From contig DIYF01000004.1 of assembly GCA_002427745.1 (NCBI GenBank), positions 1-64,000 of the forward strand: DNA of 64,000 bases, read 5' to 3'. Below, in pieces: positions 1-8,460 of this stretch (position 1 is the first letter of the stretch; each line of letters begins with the position of its first letter). The DNA comes from Roseivirga sp. UBA6061. Lineage in GTDB: Bacteria; Bacteroidota; Bacteroidia; Cytophagales; Cyclobacteriaceae. The notes beneath the pieces were generated by a model that was given only the letters and a program-made list of their open reading frames with translations, was not told the DNA's origin and did no database searches. Made by a program: the position numbers and the translations under genes.

Positions 1-23
1 AACACCTAAACACCTAAACACCT
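1..23. repeat. Short tandem repeat at left edge
   Basis: The unit AACACCTA is repeated in tandem, almost three times, immediately beyond the helicase stop codon, and may continue out of the window. It is an 8-bp microsatellite-like repeat. No function is evident, and it is too short to be a CRISPR array. Confidence 0.6.
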
Positions 24-2455
24 CATTCATCAAAATCAATCTGCATTTTTTCTATGCGGTCTGACAGGCGCTCATTGGTAAACTTCTCTCTGAGGCGGTC
101 TACCATAATGGGGAAGCAAAGCGGAGTAGGCTTCAGTAATTTTTTCACGATAATCTCCTGCTCATTGATCCTTTCCAGAGATTCGGTGAGTCTTGATTTC
201 TCAAATTGCAGGGAAAGTACCTCTTCCTGGGCTTGTTTCATCAGCAGGTTTTCCGGATCGTAATCCTGAAATACCTTGAAAATCATACTGGACGAAGCCT
301 GTAAGTGTCGGCTGGTAATTCCTTTGCCGGGATAGCCCTGAAAGATCAGGCCAGCTATAGTGGCTATATCCCTGAATTTGCGTTTCGCGAGTTCCGTATT
401 GTTGATGCTTGCATAGATATCGTCCAGCAGGTTGTCCTGGGAGAAGAGGTCCAGCTCCAGAAAGTCTTCAATCTCTATTTCCTGGTCTGTCAACAGTTCC
501 AGCCCGTAGTCATTGGAAGCGATGGAAAAACTAATCGGCTGACTGACGCTGATGCGATAGGCCAGGAGCGCAGCCAGTACCTCGTGAATATATTTACCCT
601 CTAATGGATAGATATAAATATGCGTTCCTTCATCTGATCGCAGTTGTTCTACCAGTAGCTGATGTGATTTTGGTATGAGCGACATCTCTGCCTGCTTTTC
701 CAACAAGGGTTTCAGTGCCTGCATTTCAGGTCCCTCATAAATACCCCCGGAGGCATCTTCCAGCTTGCGTCTGAGACCGGCTGAGAGGAGAGAGGTAAAA
801 GAAGCTTTGCCGCCTCCCCAGCGCGGAATAGGACCCGTCTTTTTCTTTGACTTTCTTACCTGGGCTGTCATGTCCTTTACTCTGATCAGTTCCAGGTTGC
901 GGCCCGCAAACCAGAAGGTATCCCCGGGCTTGAGCTGTGCGATAAATATTTCTTCTACCGTACCGATATAACCGCCCGTCTGGTAACGCACCTTGATCAT
1001 GGGGTCTGATACGATAGTGCCCATCGACATGCGGTGTCTCATGGCCGTTTTCCTGCTGTTTACCTTGTACTTACCGTCAGGTTCTATTTCTACCTTGGCA
1101 TACTCATCGTAGGCACTGAGGGAATTTCCCCCGGTCGTGATGAATTCAAGGCACCACTGCCATTCAGCCAGGGTCAGGTCCTGGTAGGCATGGCTGGTTT
1201 TGATATGGGCATAGGTTTCCTCTTCATAAAAACCGGGCCCTACGGCCAGGGTAATCAGGTATTGTACCAGTACATCAAAAGATTTGGTCAAAGGAATGCG
1301 GCTTTCAAACTCCTTTTTGGCGATAGTCTCTTTGAGTACAGAGGCTTCAATCAGTTCCAGTGAATGTGTGGGAAGAAAGTAAATTTTAGAAGTAGCCCCC
1401 GGCTGGTGACCACTTCGGCCTGCCCGCTGAAAGAACCGGGCAATGCCCTTCGGACCGCCTACCTGTATAACCATATCCACCGGCCTGAAGTCTACTCCAA
1501 GGTCCAGACTGGAGGTACAAACCACACATTTGAGCTTGCCCGCGTGCAGTGCTTCTTCCACCCACTGACGTACCCCGATATCCAGAGAGCCGTGATGCAT
1601 GGCTACCAGGCCGGCATACTCTGGCATCTTATCCATCATTTTCTGGTACCAGATCTCCGTTTGAGAACGCACATTGGTGAACATCAGCGTGGACGTATTC
1701 TCCTCAATAATCGGTTTGATCCGGTGCATCAGATTTATACCCAGGTGGCCGGCCCAGGGAAGCGATTTGACTGATTTCGGGAGAATGGACTCTATCTCGA
1801 TCTGCTTATCTACATTGGCTCTGATAATCGCAGCATCTTCAAAAAGGTCTCCCAGAAGTACTTTGGCTGCCTGTTGCAGGTTGCCAATCGTAGCCGATAC
1901 GGCCCAGGTCTTAATGGAGTCTTTCTGTAAATGACGCATATAAGCCATAGCCAGCTCCATTTGTACACCCCGTTTTCCTCCGATCAGTTCATGCCACTCA
2001 TCCACTATCACGGCCTTCACATTGCCGAAGGTCCTGGCTGCATCTTTTTGACTTAGCAGTACATGAATGCTCTCAGGTGTGGTAACAATGGTCTGCGGCA
2101 TATTGCGCTTCTGCTTTTGCCGCTCGCTTTGTGAGGTATCACCTGTGCGAAGTGCTATGTTCCAGCCCAGATTCAGGTCAAAGTTGACCTCATTCATGGC
2201 TGCACAAATATCTTTGGCCAGTGCTCTCAGAGGTGTTACCCAAATGATCTGTAAACCTTTGGCCGTTTTGGCAGAAGCCATGGCTTCCAGCACACAACCC
2301 AGCCATATGGCATAAGTCTTACCACTTCCGGTAGGGGCATTGAGAAGGCCGCTTTTACCATCGAGATAAGCGCGCCAGGTTTCTTTTTGAAAGGGGAAGG
2401 CCGTCCAGCCTTTCTTTTTAAACCAACCTTCCGCAATAGAAATATCCTGACTCAT
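23..2455 (-). CDS. Ligase-associated DEXH-box helicase (Lhr-like)
   Basis: Superfamily 2 ATP-dependent helicase of 810 residues, of the Lhr-related type found next to ATP-dependent DNA ligases and expected to act in DNA repair. Walker A APTGSGKT lies at residues 40-47, DEWH (motif II) at 152-155, the SAT motif near 195, and motif VI as QRAGRSGH near 345. A long C-terminal part follows the helicase core, as in Lhr-core proteins. The ATG overlaps the ligase stop by 4 bp, so the two are translationally coupled. The family is normally grouped with a nuclease and a phosphoesterase (PdeM); neither lies upstream here, and anything downstream is outside the window. Start and family call are secure; the exact repair role is inferred from the family. 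Confidence 0.9.
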   Translation of the reverse strand: MSQDISIAEGWFKKKGWTAFPFQKETWRAYLDGKSGLLNAPTGSGKTYAIWLGCVLEAMASAKTAKGLQIIWVTPLRALAKDICAAMNEVNFDLNLGWNIALRTGDTSQSERQKQKRNMPQTIVTTPESIHVLLSQKDAARTFGNVKAVIVDEWHELIGGKRGVQMELAMAYMRHLQKDSIKTWAVSATIGNLQQAAKVLLGDLFEDAAIIRANVDKQIEIESILPKSVKSLPWAGHLGINLMHRIKPIIEENTSTLMFTNVRSQTEIWYQKMMDKMPEYAGLVAMHHGSLDIGVRQWVEEALHAGKLKCVVCTSSLDLGVDFRPVDMVIQVGGPKGIARFFQRAGRSGHQPGATSKIYFLPTHSLELIEASVLKETIAKKEFESRIPLTKSFDVLVQYLITLAVGPGFYEEETYAHIKTSHAYQDLTLAEWQWCLEFITTGGNSLSAYDEYAKVEIEPDGKYKVNSRKTAMRHRMSMGTIVSDPMIKVRYQTGGYIGTVEEIFIAQLKPGDTFWFAGRNLELIRVKDMTAQVRKSKKKTGPIPRWGGGKASFTSLLSAGLRRKLEDASGGIYEGPEMQALKPLLEKQAEMSLIPKSHQLLVEQLRSDEGTHIYIYPLEGKYIHEVLAALLAYRISVSQPISFSIASNDYGLELLTDQEIEIEDFLELDLFSQDNLLDDIYASINNTELAKRKFRDIATIAGLIFQGYPGKGITSRHLQASSSMIFKVFQDYDPENLLMKQAQEEVLSLQFEKSRLTESLERINEQEIIVKKLLKPTPLCFPIMVDRLREKFTNERLSDRIEKMQIDFDE

Positions 2456-4050
2456 GTGCCTTCCAAACCATACAATTTGAGCAAATCCTTCAATTCCTCC
2501 AAGGTATTGGCATCTTCCGGCTTTTTGTCTTCCCGCCAGCGCGCGATCCTGGGAAAGCGCAGGGCTACTCCCGACTTATGTCTTGAAGAGGCATTGATGC
2601 CTTCAAAGGCCAGTTCAAATACGAGTTCAGCTTTTACAGTACGCACCGGACCAAAACGCTCCAGCGTATTCTGTTTTACAAATCTGTCTACCCGGTTAAT
2701 CTCGGCATCCGTCAATCCGGAATAGGCTTTGGCAAAGGGGACGAGCTGTTCACCCTGCCATACCCCAAAAGTATAATCCGTATAAAGGTTGGCCCTTCGG
2801 CCATGACCTTTTTGAGCATAGATCATAACTCCGTCTATTGTCAGCGGATCAATTTTCCATTTCCACCAGTCACCGCGTTTGCGACCTACCTGGTAAACGG
2901 AGGACCTGCGTTTGAGCATAAAGCCCTCAGCCAGCTGCTGTCTTGAGGTTTCCCTCAGCGCAGCCAGTTCTGCCCAGCTCTGCGCTTCTACCTGGGGTGA
3001 GAGCATAGCCCTGGGCATATCATCAGTCAGGATTTCCGAGAGCAAGTCCCTTCTTTCCTGCATTGATTTTTGTCTGTAGTCCTCACCACCAAACTCCATG
3101 ATGTCATACACCATAAAGTGGACGGGGGCCTTTTGCATAATATTCTTAGTGAGATTTTTCCTGCCAATTCGCGTTTGCAATAAGGAAAAGGGCAGAGGCT
3201 TTCCGTCTTTGAAAGGCAGAATCTCTCCATCCAGTACCGTGCCATGTGGGAGATGGTCTTTCAGTATATGCAGCTCCGGAAACTTCTCGGTGACCAGTTC
3301 TTCCCCGCGTGACCAGATATAGATTTCATTATTGCGAATGATCACCTGTCCCCGGATACCGTCCCATTTCCATTCTACCTGCCATTCATCTGGTGTACCG
3401 AGTTTCTCAGGGGCCATTTCCAGAGGATGTGCCAGGTAAAAGGGGTAGGGTTTGGAGTCATCATCGTGATCTCCTTCGCTCAGAATAAGGTCGTTGAAAG
3501 TTGTGCTAAGTGGCGTCCAGTTACCGGTAATGCGATGAGCCAGCACAGCCTTGTCAATGTCAAATTGCTCCGCCATGGCTCTTACTATAAGGTTTTGCGA
3601 AACGCCTATACGGAAGCCTCCGGTAATCAGCTTATTAAAAACCAGTCGCTCTTCTCTGCTTAGTTTGGCCCAGGCAGAAAGAATAAAAGCCTTTTTATAC
3701 TCCTCCTCCTTGTCCTGTAGATCATTCAGGTCGGCAATCCACTTGCTTAGAGTCTCATCATGACTTTCGGTAGGGGCAGGCAGCAGCAGAGCGATGGTCT
3801 CTGCCAGGTCTCCCACAGTGTCATAAGATTCCTGAAAAAGCCATTCCGGCAGGTTGGCCATTTGATTGGCCCAGGTACGAAGCAAGGTAGTGTTGACCTG
3901 CCTTTTCGGTCTGCGGTGTGTAAAGAGGGCCAGGGTCCAGAGTTTGTCCTGATCGCTGACGCTACCAAAGTAGTCTTTGAGTATGGCTACTTTAGCGTTG
4001 GTCTTGTTGGTTTGATCCAGGTCAGAAAATAACTGGGCAAAGGCCTTCAC
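2452..4050 (-). CDS. ATP-dependent DNA ligase
   Basis: ATP-dependent DNA ligase of 532 residues that seals nicks through a lysine-AMP intermediate. The N-terminal third resembles the DNA ligase A/N DNA-binding domain. The adenylation motif is EWKWDGIRG near residues 227-235, with the nucleotide-accepting lysine inside KWDG. A further motif, LDGEILPF, lies near 273 and WWKWK near 395. The C-terminal OB-fold contains RFPRIARWREDK, typical of motif VI. The gene lies 6 bp after a lipoprotein gene and overlaps the helicase by 4 bp. This is an accessory repair ligase rather than the NAD-dependent replicative LigA. The partner exonuclease common in this locus in other bacteria is not adjacent. Confidence 0.92.
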   Translation of the reverse strand: MKAFAQLFSDLDQTNKTNAKVAILKDYFGSVSDQDKLWTLALFTHRRPKRQVNTTLLRTWANQMANLPEWLFQESYDTVGDLAETIALLLPAPTESHDETLSKWIADLNDLQDKEEEYKKAFILSAWAKLSREERLVFNKLITGGFRIGVSQNLIVRAMAEQFDIDKAVLAHRITGNWTPLSTTFNDLILSEGDHDDDSKPYPFYLAHPLEMAPEKLGTPDEWQVEWKWDGIRGQVIIRNNEIYIWSRGEELVTEKFPELHILKDHLPHGTVLDGEILPFKDGKPLPFSLLQTRIGRKNLTKNIMQKAPVHFMVYDIMEFGGEDYRQKSMQERRDLLSEILTDDMPRAMLSPQVEAQSWAELAALRETSRQQLAEGFMLKRRSSVYQVGRKRGDWWKWKIDPLTIDGVMIYAQKGHGRRANLYTDYTFGVWQGEQLVPFAKAYSGLTDAEINRVDRFVKQNTLERFGPVRTVKAELVFELAFEGINASSRHKSGVALRFPRIARWREDKKPEDANTLEELKDLLKLYGLEGT

Positions 4051-4056
4051 AACATA

Positions 4057-4590
4057 TTAAAAGGTTGCTTTATAGTCTACACGCATTTCCTGCTCTTTCA
4101 ACTCACCCGCTACGGTGGTGATTACCTGTGCACCGCCATTGATATAGGCTCTGTTCTTCTTTATCCTGATCAGGAAACAATAGTCACCGGCTCCCAGGTC
4201 CATCTGATAAAAACCACTCTTGTTAGGGGTGATAATGTATTTGGGCGCAACATTCGCTTTTTTGAGCTTCTTCAGGTTGTAGAAGGTGATTCCCTCTTCT
4301 TCAAAAGCAGCTTCATCTATTTTCTCTTTCAGGTCGCCTGTAAATACCAGAATCTCATTTCTTGCCGGTTCCGGCTGTCGGGGTTCTACATCGGGTGAAG
4401 GCATAAAGTCACCTTCATATTCCATTACTTTACCATAAAAACCAGAGATAATGGTCGGCTCGGTAATGTTCTTCTTAATGCGCACTTTATACGTAAAGAA
4501 AAAGTCTTCCTTCTGAGGTGTGTTCTTCTTTTTGCAGCTTCCCAAGGCAAATATTGCGATGAGTACCAGTGAGAGAGTCTTTAGTTTCAT
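4057..4590 (-). CDS. Lipoprotein of unknown function
   Basis: A 177-residue protein with a lipoprotein signal peptide: hydrophobic segment 5-18 and lipobox LGSC, so lipid attachment at Cys19, followed by a lysine-rich stretch. The mature part is soluble and mixed alpha/beta, with no motif I recognise. It sits 6 bp before the ligase gene on the same strand and is probably co-transcribed, although an envelope lipoprotein has no obvious link to DNA repair. The shared transcript may be coincidental. Confidence 0.8.
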   Translation of the reverse strand: MKLKTLSLVLIAIFALGSCKKKNTPQKEDFFFTYKVRIKKNITEPTIISGFYGKVMEYEGDFMPSPDVEPRQPEPARNEILVFTGDLKEKIDEAAFEEEGITFYNLKKLKKANVAPKYIITPNKSGFYQMDLGAGDYCFLIRIKKNRAYINGGAQVITTVAGELKEQEMRVDYKATF

Positions 4591-4708
4591 AGAGTCGTTC
4601 AGTTGTGACTGATACAGACAGCGAATTAACTAAAAAAAACGCTTTCTGCATTTAGTCAGGTGACTTTTGATTTTAAACCGGGTTGCAACGGGGAAGTTTT
4701 CACAATCC

Positions 4709-4743
4709 TTAACTTGATTTAACCTGCTTTAACCCTTTTTAAG
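4709..4743 (+). promoter_or_regulatory. TTAAC repeats with exact 10-bp period before ompH
   Basis: TTAAC occurs at 4709, 4719 and 4729, followed by TTAAG at 4739, an exact 10-bp (one helical turn) spacing. The array lies 53-87 bp before the ompH ATG and just upstream of a possible -7 element (TAGTTTTA, 4767-4774). It looks like a phased binding site for a transcription factor bound to one face of the DNA. The protein that binds it is unknown. Confidence 0.45.
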
Positions 4744-4795
4744 AGACCTTTCAGGAGGGGATCAACTAGTTTTATCCAAACTAAAATCCAGCCCT

Positions 4796-5323
4796 ATGAA
4801 AAAGTCTTTACTACTCAGTTTTACTATGCTTTTATGCATTTACTGTGCCAATGTCAATGCCCAGTCTCCGAAGATGGGGTATCTGGCCGTAGAGCGCGTT
4901 CTTGTTTTAATGCCTGAAATGGATGCCGTCAGGTCTGAGCTGCAGGACTTCCAGACAAAGATCAATAGCCAGATACAGGCGAAATATGAGACCTTTCAAA
5001 CGAAATTAGCCGATTATCAAACGCTAGCGGAAGACCTGGATCAGGAGACCCGATTACAAAGGGAAAAAGAGCTTCAGGATCTCGACCGGGATCTTCAAAA
5101 ATATCGTGCCGATGCACAGCAGGCCGCTGCACAAAAAGAAAACAAGCTGATGGAGCCGGTTTATCAGCGAATTCAGGAGGCTATCGATGCCGTAGCCAAA
5201 GAGCAGGGCTACCAGCAGGTTTTTCGCGCTGAGACCATGCTCTATATAGGTAATGCCGAGGACATTTTTGAGCCTGTGCTGGGAAAGCTGGGTATAGAGG
5301 TACCAGCCGGGGAGGAAAAATAG
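4796..5323 (+). CDS. OmpH/Skp-family periplasmic chaperone
   Basis: A 175-residue protein with a Sec signal peptide (hydrophobic segment 4-20, cleavage near NAQS). The mature part begins with KMGYLAVERVL, equivalent to the start of the Skp fold. A long charged, glutamine-rich coiled coil follows (about 45-125), then a short C-terminal strand region. Skp-type proteins form trimers that hold unfolded outer-membrane proteins in the periplasm. Length fits the family. It is transcribed alone, not beside bamA as in many bacteria. The phased TTAAC repeats upstream suggest dedicated control. The C-terminal EVPAGEEK tail is a usual variation. Confidence 0.85.
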   Translation: MKKSLLLSFTMLLCIYCANVNAQSPKMGYLAVERVLVLMPEMDAVRSELQDFQTKINSQIQAKYETFQTKLADYQTLAEDLDQETRLQREKELQDLDRDLQKYRADAQQAAAQKENKLMEPVYQRIQEAIDAVAKEQGYQQVFRAETMLYIGNAEDIFEPVLGKLGIEVPAGEEK

Positions 5324-5348
5324 CAGGAGCCGGCTAAGGCTTCCAAAT

Positions 5349-5759
5349 TCAGGCAGGCAGTCCTTCTGCCTGTCGTTGATCTATGATGAACTCTCTGTCG
5401 AAAGAGAGTTTCTTGATGGTATTCGATTTTCTGTCGATAGCCCGCCAGAAGGGGGGCACTTCGTTGAGAGGTCTGCCTCCTTTGATCTGTTCGTGCCCGA
5501 ATTCCGCCACTGTGCGTAAAAAAATACCGGTAGTCACCGGACAGGTATACTCAGCACCATATTCGTTGGCCAGGTCTGTTCTGATCTTCTTTACATCTGT
5601 ACTGTAGCCTTCAGGTATCTGGCTCAAATGATCTGCAATAATTTGGGGGGTAGCAATAAGCATTTGAGCCCCGGCCGGGATATCGGCAAAGTCCTTGTCG
5701 ATTTGCTTGATCTGATGAGGTTTGTCTGAATTGAATTTTTCTTCCCAGGATTTTGCCAT
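5349..5759 (-). CDS. MGMT-like protein, no alkyl-acceptor motif
   Basis: A 136-residue cytoplasmic protein beginning MAKSWEEKF. An upstream in-frame start at 5792 would add 11 poorly conserved residues, so ATG at 5759 is preferred. The sequence CPVTTGIFLRTVAE and the C-terminal FWRAIDRKS resemble small proteins often labelled MGMT family, related to the O6-alkylguanine transferase DNA-binding fold. The active-site PCHR motif of true alkyltransferases is absent, so repair activity cannot be assumed; the cysteine of CPVTTG is the only candidate. It is convergent with ompH (25 bp apart) and divergent from mpgS. The family assignment is by resemblance only. Confidence 0.55.
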   Translation of the reverse strand: MAKSWEEKFNSDKPHQIKQIDKDFADIPAGAQMLIATPQIIADHLSQIPEGYSTDVKKIRTDLANEYGAEYTCPVTTGIFLRTVAEFGHEQIKGGRPLNEVPPFWRAIDRKSNTIKKLSFDREFIIDQRQAEGLPA

Positions 5760-6035
5760 AGACCAATTTAAGGAGATTTCGGAGACGTGCACCTCATTGG
5801 AAAGAGGAATTCACCGGAATGATCTTCCCTCTGTGTGAATCGCCCTTATTTGTCAATCTGACTTTTCATTGTTTTTGTGAATTCTCGATTTATAGGGTGT
5901 AAAAATGTCTGTTTGGTCTGATTGTTTTGTTTGAATCATATTTTGAGGGTGAAAAATTATCATGTTTTGAATTCGTTTGCGTAAAAAGATATGAAAGTGG
6001 TTAAGATTTAGGTTTGTTTGGGCTACTTTTACAGT

Positions 6036-7346
6036 ATGAGAATCGAGATACCCAGAGAAGTAGAGCGTTTTGGACATGTAATGTTCCATGACGTACAGAA
6101 AGTATATGAATTGGACGCGGGCTTAAAACACAAGCGTAATGAGTCTAAAGACAGCGACAGGAGGGTAATCCGAAGGATTTCCTACGAATCTCTCCAGAAT
6201 GTACAGGAGCAGATGGCCATTGTGGTGCCCATTAAAGATGAAAAGATCAAGCTGATAGAGGGAGTGCTTTCCGGTATCCCTCATCATTGTCTGGTCATCA
6301 TCGTCTCTAACAGCAAAAGAGAGGGGGTTGACCGTTTTAAAATCGAAAAGGAGGCCCTGGAACATATTGGCAGGTTTACCAAGAAAGATATGTTTGTGGT
6401 CCATCAGAAAGACCCTAAGCTGGCCAAAGCCTGTAAAGAATCTGGTTACGACTATATACTGGGAGATGACGGCCTGGTAAGAAACGGAAAGGCAGAGGGA
6501 ATGATCCTGAGTACTATTCTGGCCAATCTTTGTGGTAAGAAGTACATAGGCTTTATTGACTCAGATAATTATTTCCCCGGAGCAGTACATGAATATGTGC
6601 AGGAGTACAGTGCAGGTTTCAGGCATGCCAAGTCAGACTACTCCATGGTGAGGATCGCCTGGCACAGTAAGCCTAAAATCGTAGAGTCGCATCTTTTCTT
6701 TGCCAAGCGAGGACGGGCTTCTGAGCATACCAATAAGATGCTGAACAGCCTCCTGAGCAGTTATACCGGCTATGGAACGGAGATTATAAAGACAGGGAAT
6801 GCAGGAGAACATGCCATGAGTATGGAACTCGCGCTCAACATAGATTATTCTTCCGGTTACTCAATCGAGCCATTCCATTATATCAATGTACTGGAGCGTT
6901 TTGGTGGCATTGTGGAGAGCCCCATTTCACAGGCTGCTATGAAGAAGGGAATCGAGTTTTTTCAGATTGAATCACGTAATCCACACCTGCATGAGGTGAA
7001 AGGAGAGGAACATGTGAAATCAATGAGCCGACAGGCTATGGAGTGTATCTATCGCTCTCCGATCTGTCCGGATGAGCTTAAAAAGGAGATTCTGGATGAC
7101 CTGAGAAACCGTGGCATACTCAAGAAGAATGAAAAGATGTCGGAGACCATACGTTACTATCCCGCGCTGACCAAGGTAGATATGCGCAAATTCCGAAAGG
7201 TAATCGAGGATGAGCCCTATGCTGAGTATCTGGAACTGAATCTTAAGGGATATAAATACCTCAACGGTGTCAATGGCCTTATGAGGGAAAAGGTGGTGAC
7301 TATGGATCACCTACCCAAGGGAGATAATTACCTGGAAGTGAAATAA
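6036..7346 (+). CDS. mpgS: Mannosyl-3-phosphoglycerate synthase
   Basis: Cytosolic GT55-type glycosyltransferase of 436 residues that joins GDP-mannose to 3-phosphoglycerate, giving mannosyl-3-phosphoglycerate, the first step to the compatible solute mannosylglycerate. Evidence: the MRIEIPREVERFGHV start, the VVPIKDE nucleotide-sugar segment, GFIDSDNYFPGAVHEY (DxD-like metal site), the GYGTEI region, and full family length. ATG at 6036 is chosen; an upstream TTG at 6018 gives only a short unrelated extension. The phosphatase gene follows 64 bp downstream on the same strand, completing the pathway. A possible -7 element TACTTTTA lies at 6024-6031, leaving a very short leader. Confidence 0.9.
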   Translation: MRIEIPREVERFGHVMFHDVQKVYELDAGLKHKRNESKDSDRRVIRRISYESLQNVQEQMAIVVPIKDEKIKLIEGVLSGIPHHCLVIIVSNSKREGVDRFKIEKEALEHIGRFTKKDMFVVHQKDPKLAKACKESGYDYILGDDGLVRNGKAEGMILSTILANLCGKKYIGFIDSDNYFPGAVHEYVQEYSAGFRHAKSDYSMVRIAWHSKPKIVESHLFFAKRGRASEHTNKMLNSLLSSYTGYGTEIIKTGNAGEHAMSMELALNIDYSSGYSIEPFHYINVLERFGGIVESPISQAAMKKGIEFFQIESRNPHLHEVKGEEHVKSMSRQAMECIYRSPICPDELKKEILDDLRNRGILKKNEKMSETIRYYPALTKVDMRKFRKVIEDEPYAEYLELNLKGYKYLNGVNGLMREKVVTMDHLPKGDNYLEVK

Positions 7347-7410
7347 ATAATTGAATCAAAAATACTGAATGTTGGATGGTGGTGTGGAACCGCTCAATCT
7401 GATCAAAACA

Positions 7411-8214
7411 ATGACAAAGAAAAAGATACTTTTTACAGACTTAGACGGCACTTTGTTGTCGCTGAACAACTACTCATTTCAGCAATCTTTGAGTGCAATC
7501 GAGGATTTGAAGGCAGCCGGTATTCCGGTGGTTTTCTGCAGCTCCAAGACCAGGGCGGAGCAGGAGTATTATCAGCAGGCACTAGGGCTGAATGAGCCTT
7601 TCATCGTTGAAAATGGCTCCGGAATTTTCATGCCCCGGGGCTATTTTCACAAACCCATTGCATGGAATACCTACGTTACCGAGAGGTATGAGGTCATTCC
7701 ATTCGGCAAGAGCATTTCACATGTAAGAAAAGCGATCAGCAGCAAGCGTGCCGAACAGGCCCTCGACTTTGTGGTATATGCTGACTTACCAGTGAAAGCC
7801 GTGGCTGATCTTACTGGTCTGAATGAAGAGGGTTCGGTCCGGGCCATGCAACGGGATTTTTCAGAAACCATTCTGAAAGGTGAAGTCAACGGCCGTTTTC
7901 TGGAGCAGTTGGATGTAGAGGGATATCATAACATTCCGGGAAGTAAATTCCAGACCATTGTGAGCAAAACAGCGGATAAGGGGAGAGCTGTAAATGTGCT
8001 TAGTGCCCTGTACAAGGCGGACTTCGGAGAAATACTGACCTATGGCCTCGGTGATAGTAAGAACGATGAGGCCATGCTGGCAGCAGTAGATCACCCGTAT
8101 CTGGTGCAGCGGCCAGATAATTCATGGATAGATTTAGATTTGGTACAAGCCAAGGGGCTCACCGGAGTGGGGCCTGAAGGTTTTTCAAAACTGGTAGAGC
8201 AGATATTGGAATAA
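7411..8214 (+). CDS. mpgP: Mannosyl-3-phosphoglycerate phosphatase
   Basis: HAD-superfamily phosphatase of 267 residues (Cof/IIB type) that removes phosphate from mannosyl-3-phosphoglycerate to give mannosylglycerate. The nucleophile motif LFTDLDGTLL lies at residues 6-15, motif II is VVFCSSKT, and the Mg-binding motif is GLGDSKNDEAML near 220-231. ENGSGIFMPRGYF matches the MpgP/YedP group. ATG at 7411 starts two residues before the usual family beginning; an in-frame start at 7369 would add 14 unrelated residues. It forms an operon with mpgS and ends before a two-hairpin 3' region with an intrinsic terminator. Confidence 0.9.
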   Translation: MTKKKILFTDLDGTLLSLNNYSFQQSLSAIEDLKAAGIPVVFCSSKTRAEQEYYQQALGLNEPFIVENGSGIFMPRGYFHKPIAWNTYVTERYEVIPFGKSISHVRKAISSKRAEQALDFVVYADLPVKAVADLTGLNEEGSVRAMQRDFSETILKGEVNGRFLEQLDVEGYHNIPGSKFQTIVSKTADKGRAVNVLSALYKADFGEILTYGLGDSKNDEAMLAAVDHPYLVQRPDNSWIDLDLVQAKGLTGVGPEGFSKLVEQILE

Positions 8215-8302
8215 AGAAATTAATAGTACCGAATTATCAATACAAATACACTACTAGTAACTACTAACATAGCTCTCCGGGTGTGAATCCGGTTGGCGCC
8301 TT

Positions 8303-8326
8303 TGACTTCAATAGAGGAGGAAGTCA
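8303..8326 (+). other. Hairpin in the 3' region of mpgP
   Basis: TGACTTC (8303-8309) pairs perfectly with GAAGTCA (8320-8326) around a 10-nt loop, 12 bp before the terminator hairpin. The stretch from 8215 to 8302 holds nothing else I recognise. Together the two hairpins make a structured 3' end that could stabilise the message or be released as a small RNA. Confidence 0.4.
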
Positions 8327-8337
8327 CTGTACAGAAG

Positions 8338-8359
8338 GCCGGTCGAAAGACCGGCTTTT
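8338..8359 (+). terminator. Intrinsic terminator after mpgP
   Basis: GCCGGTC (8338-8344), GAAA tetraloop, GACCGGC (8349-8355), then TTTT. A perfect 7-bp GC-rich stem 124 bp after the mpgP stop. Confidence 0.8.
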
Positions 8360-8392
8360 CTGTGTTTATAGGATATTCGGGGGCATACAGAC

Positions 8393-8439
8393 AACCCCGG
8401 AGAAAGAGAGTACAAATTTCTCACTATCACCGGGGTTAG
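8393..8439. other. Long imperfect hairpin between convergent genes
   Basis: AACCCCGG and CCGGGGTT flank a loop region containing a second inner pairing (GAGAAA/TTTCTC-like). It lies just beyond the stop codon of the minus-strand lipoprotein gene. It may help end that transcript, but no T-run follows on either strand. Confidence 0.35.
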
Positions 8440-8460
8440 GGTTCTGTCAGGTTAAAGTTG

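Noticed and set aside
1..23. Tandem AACACCTA units considered as a CRISPR edge
   Set aside because: The unit is 8 bp with no spacers; a simple tandem repeat.
8261..8360. tRNA-like or known riboswitch fold after mpgP
   Set aside because: GTGTGAATCC recalls a T-arm, but no acceptor stem, anticodon arm or D-arm can be built around it.
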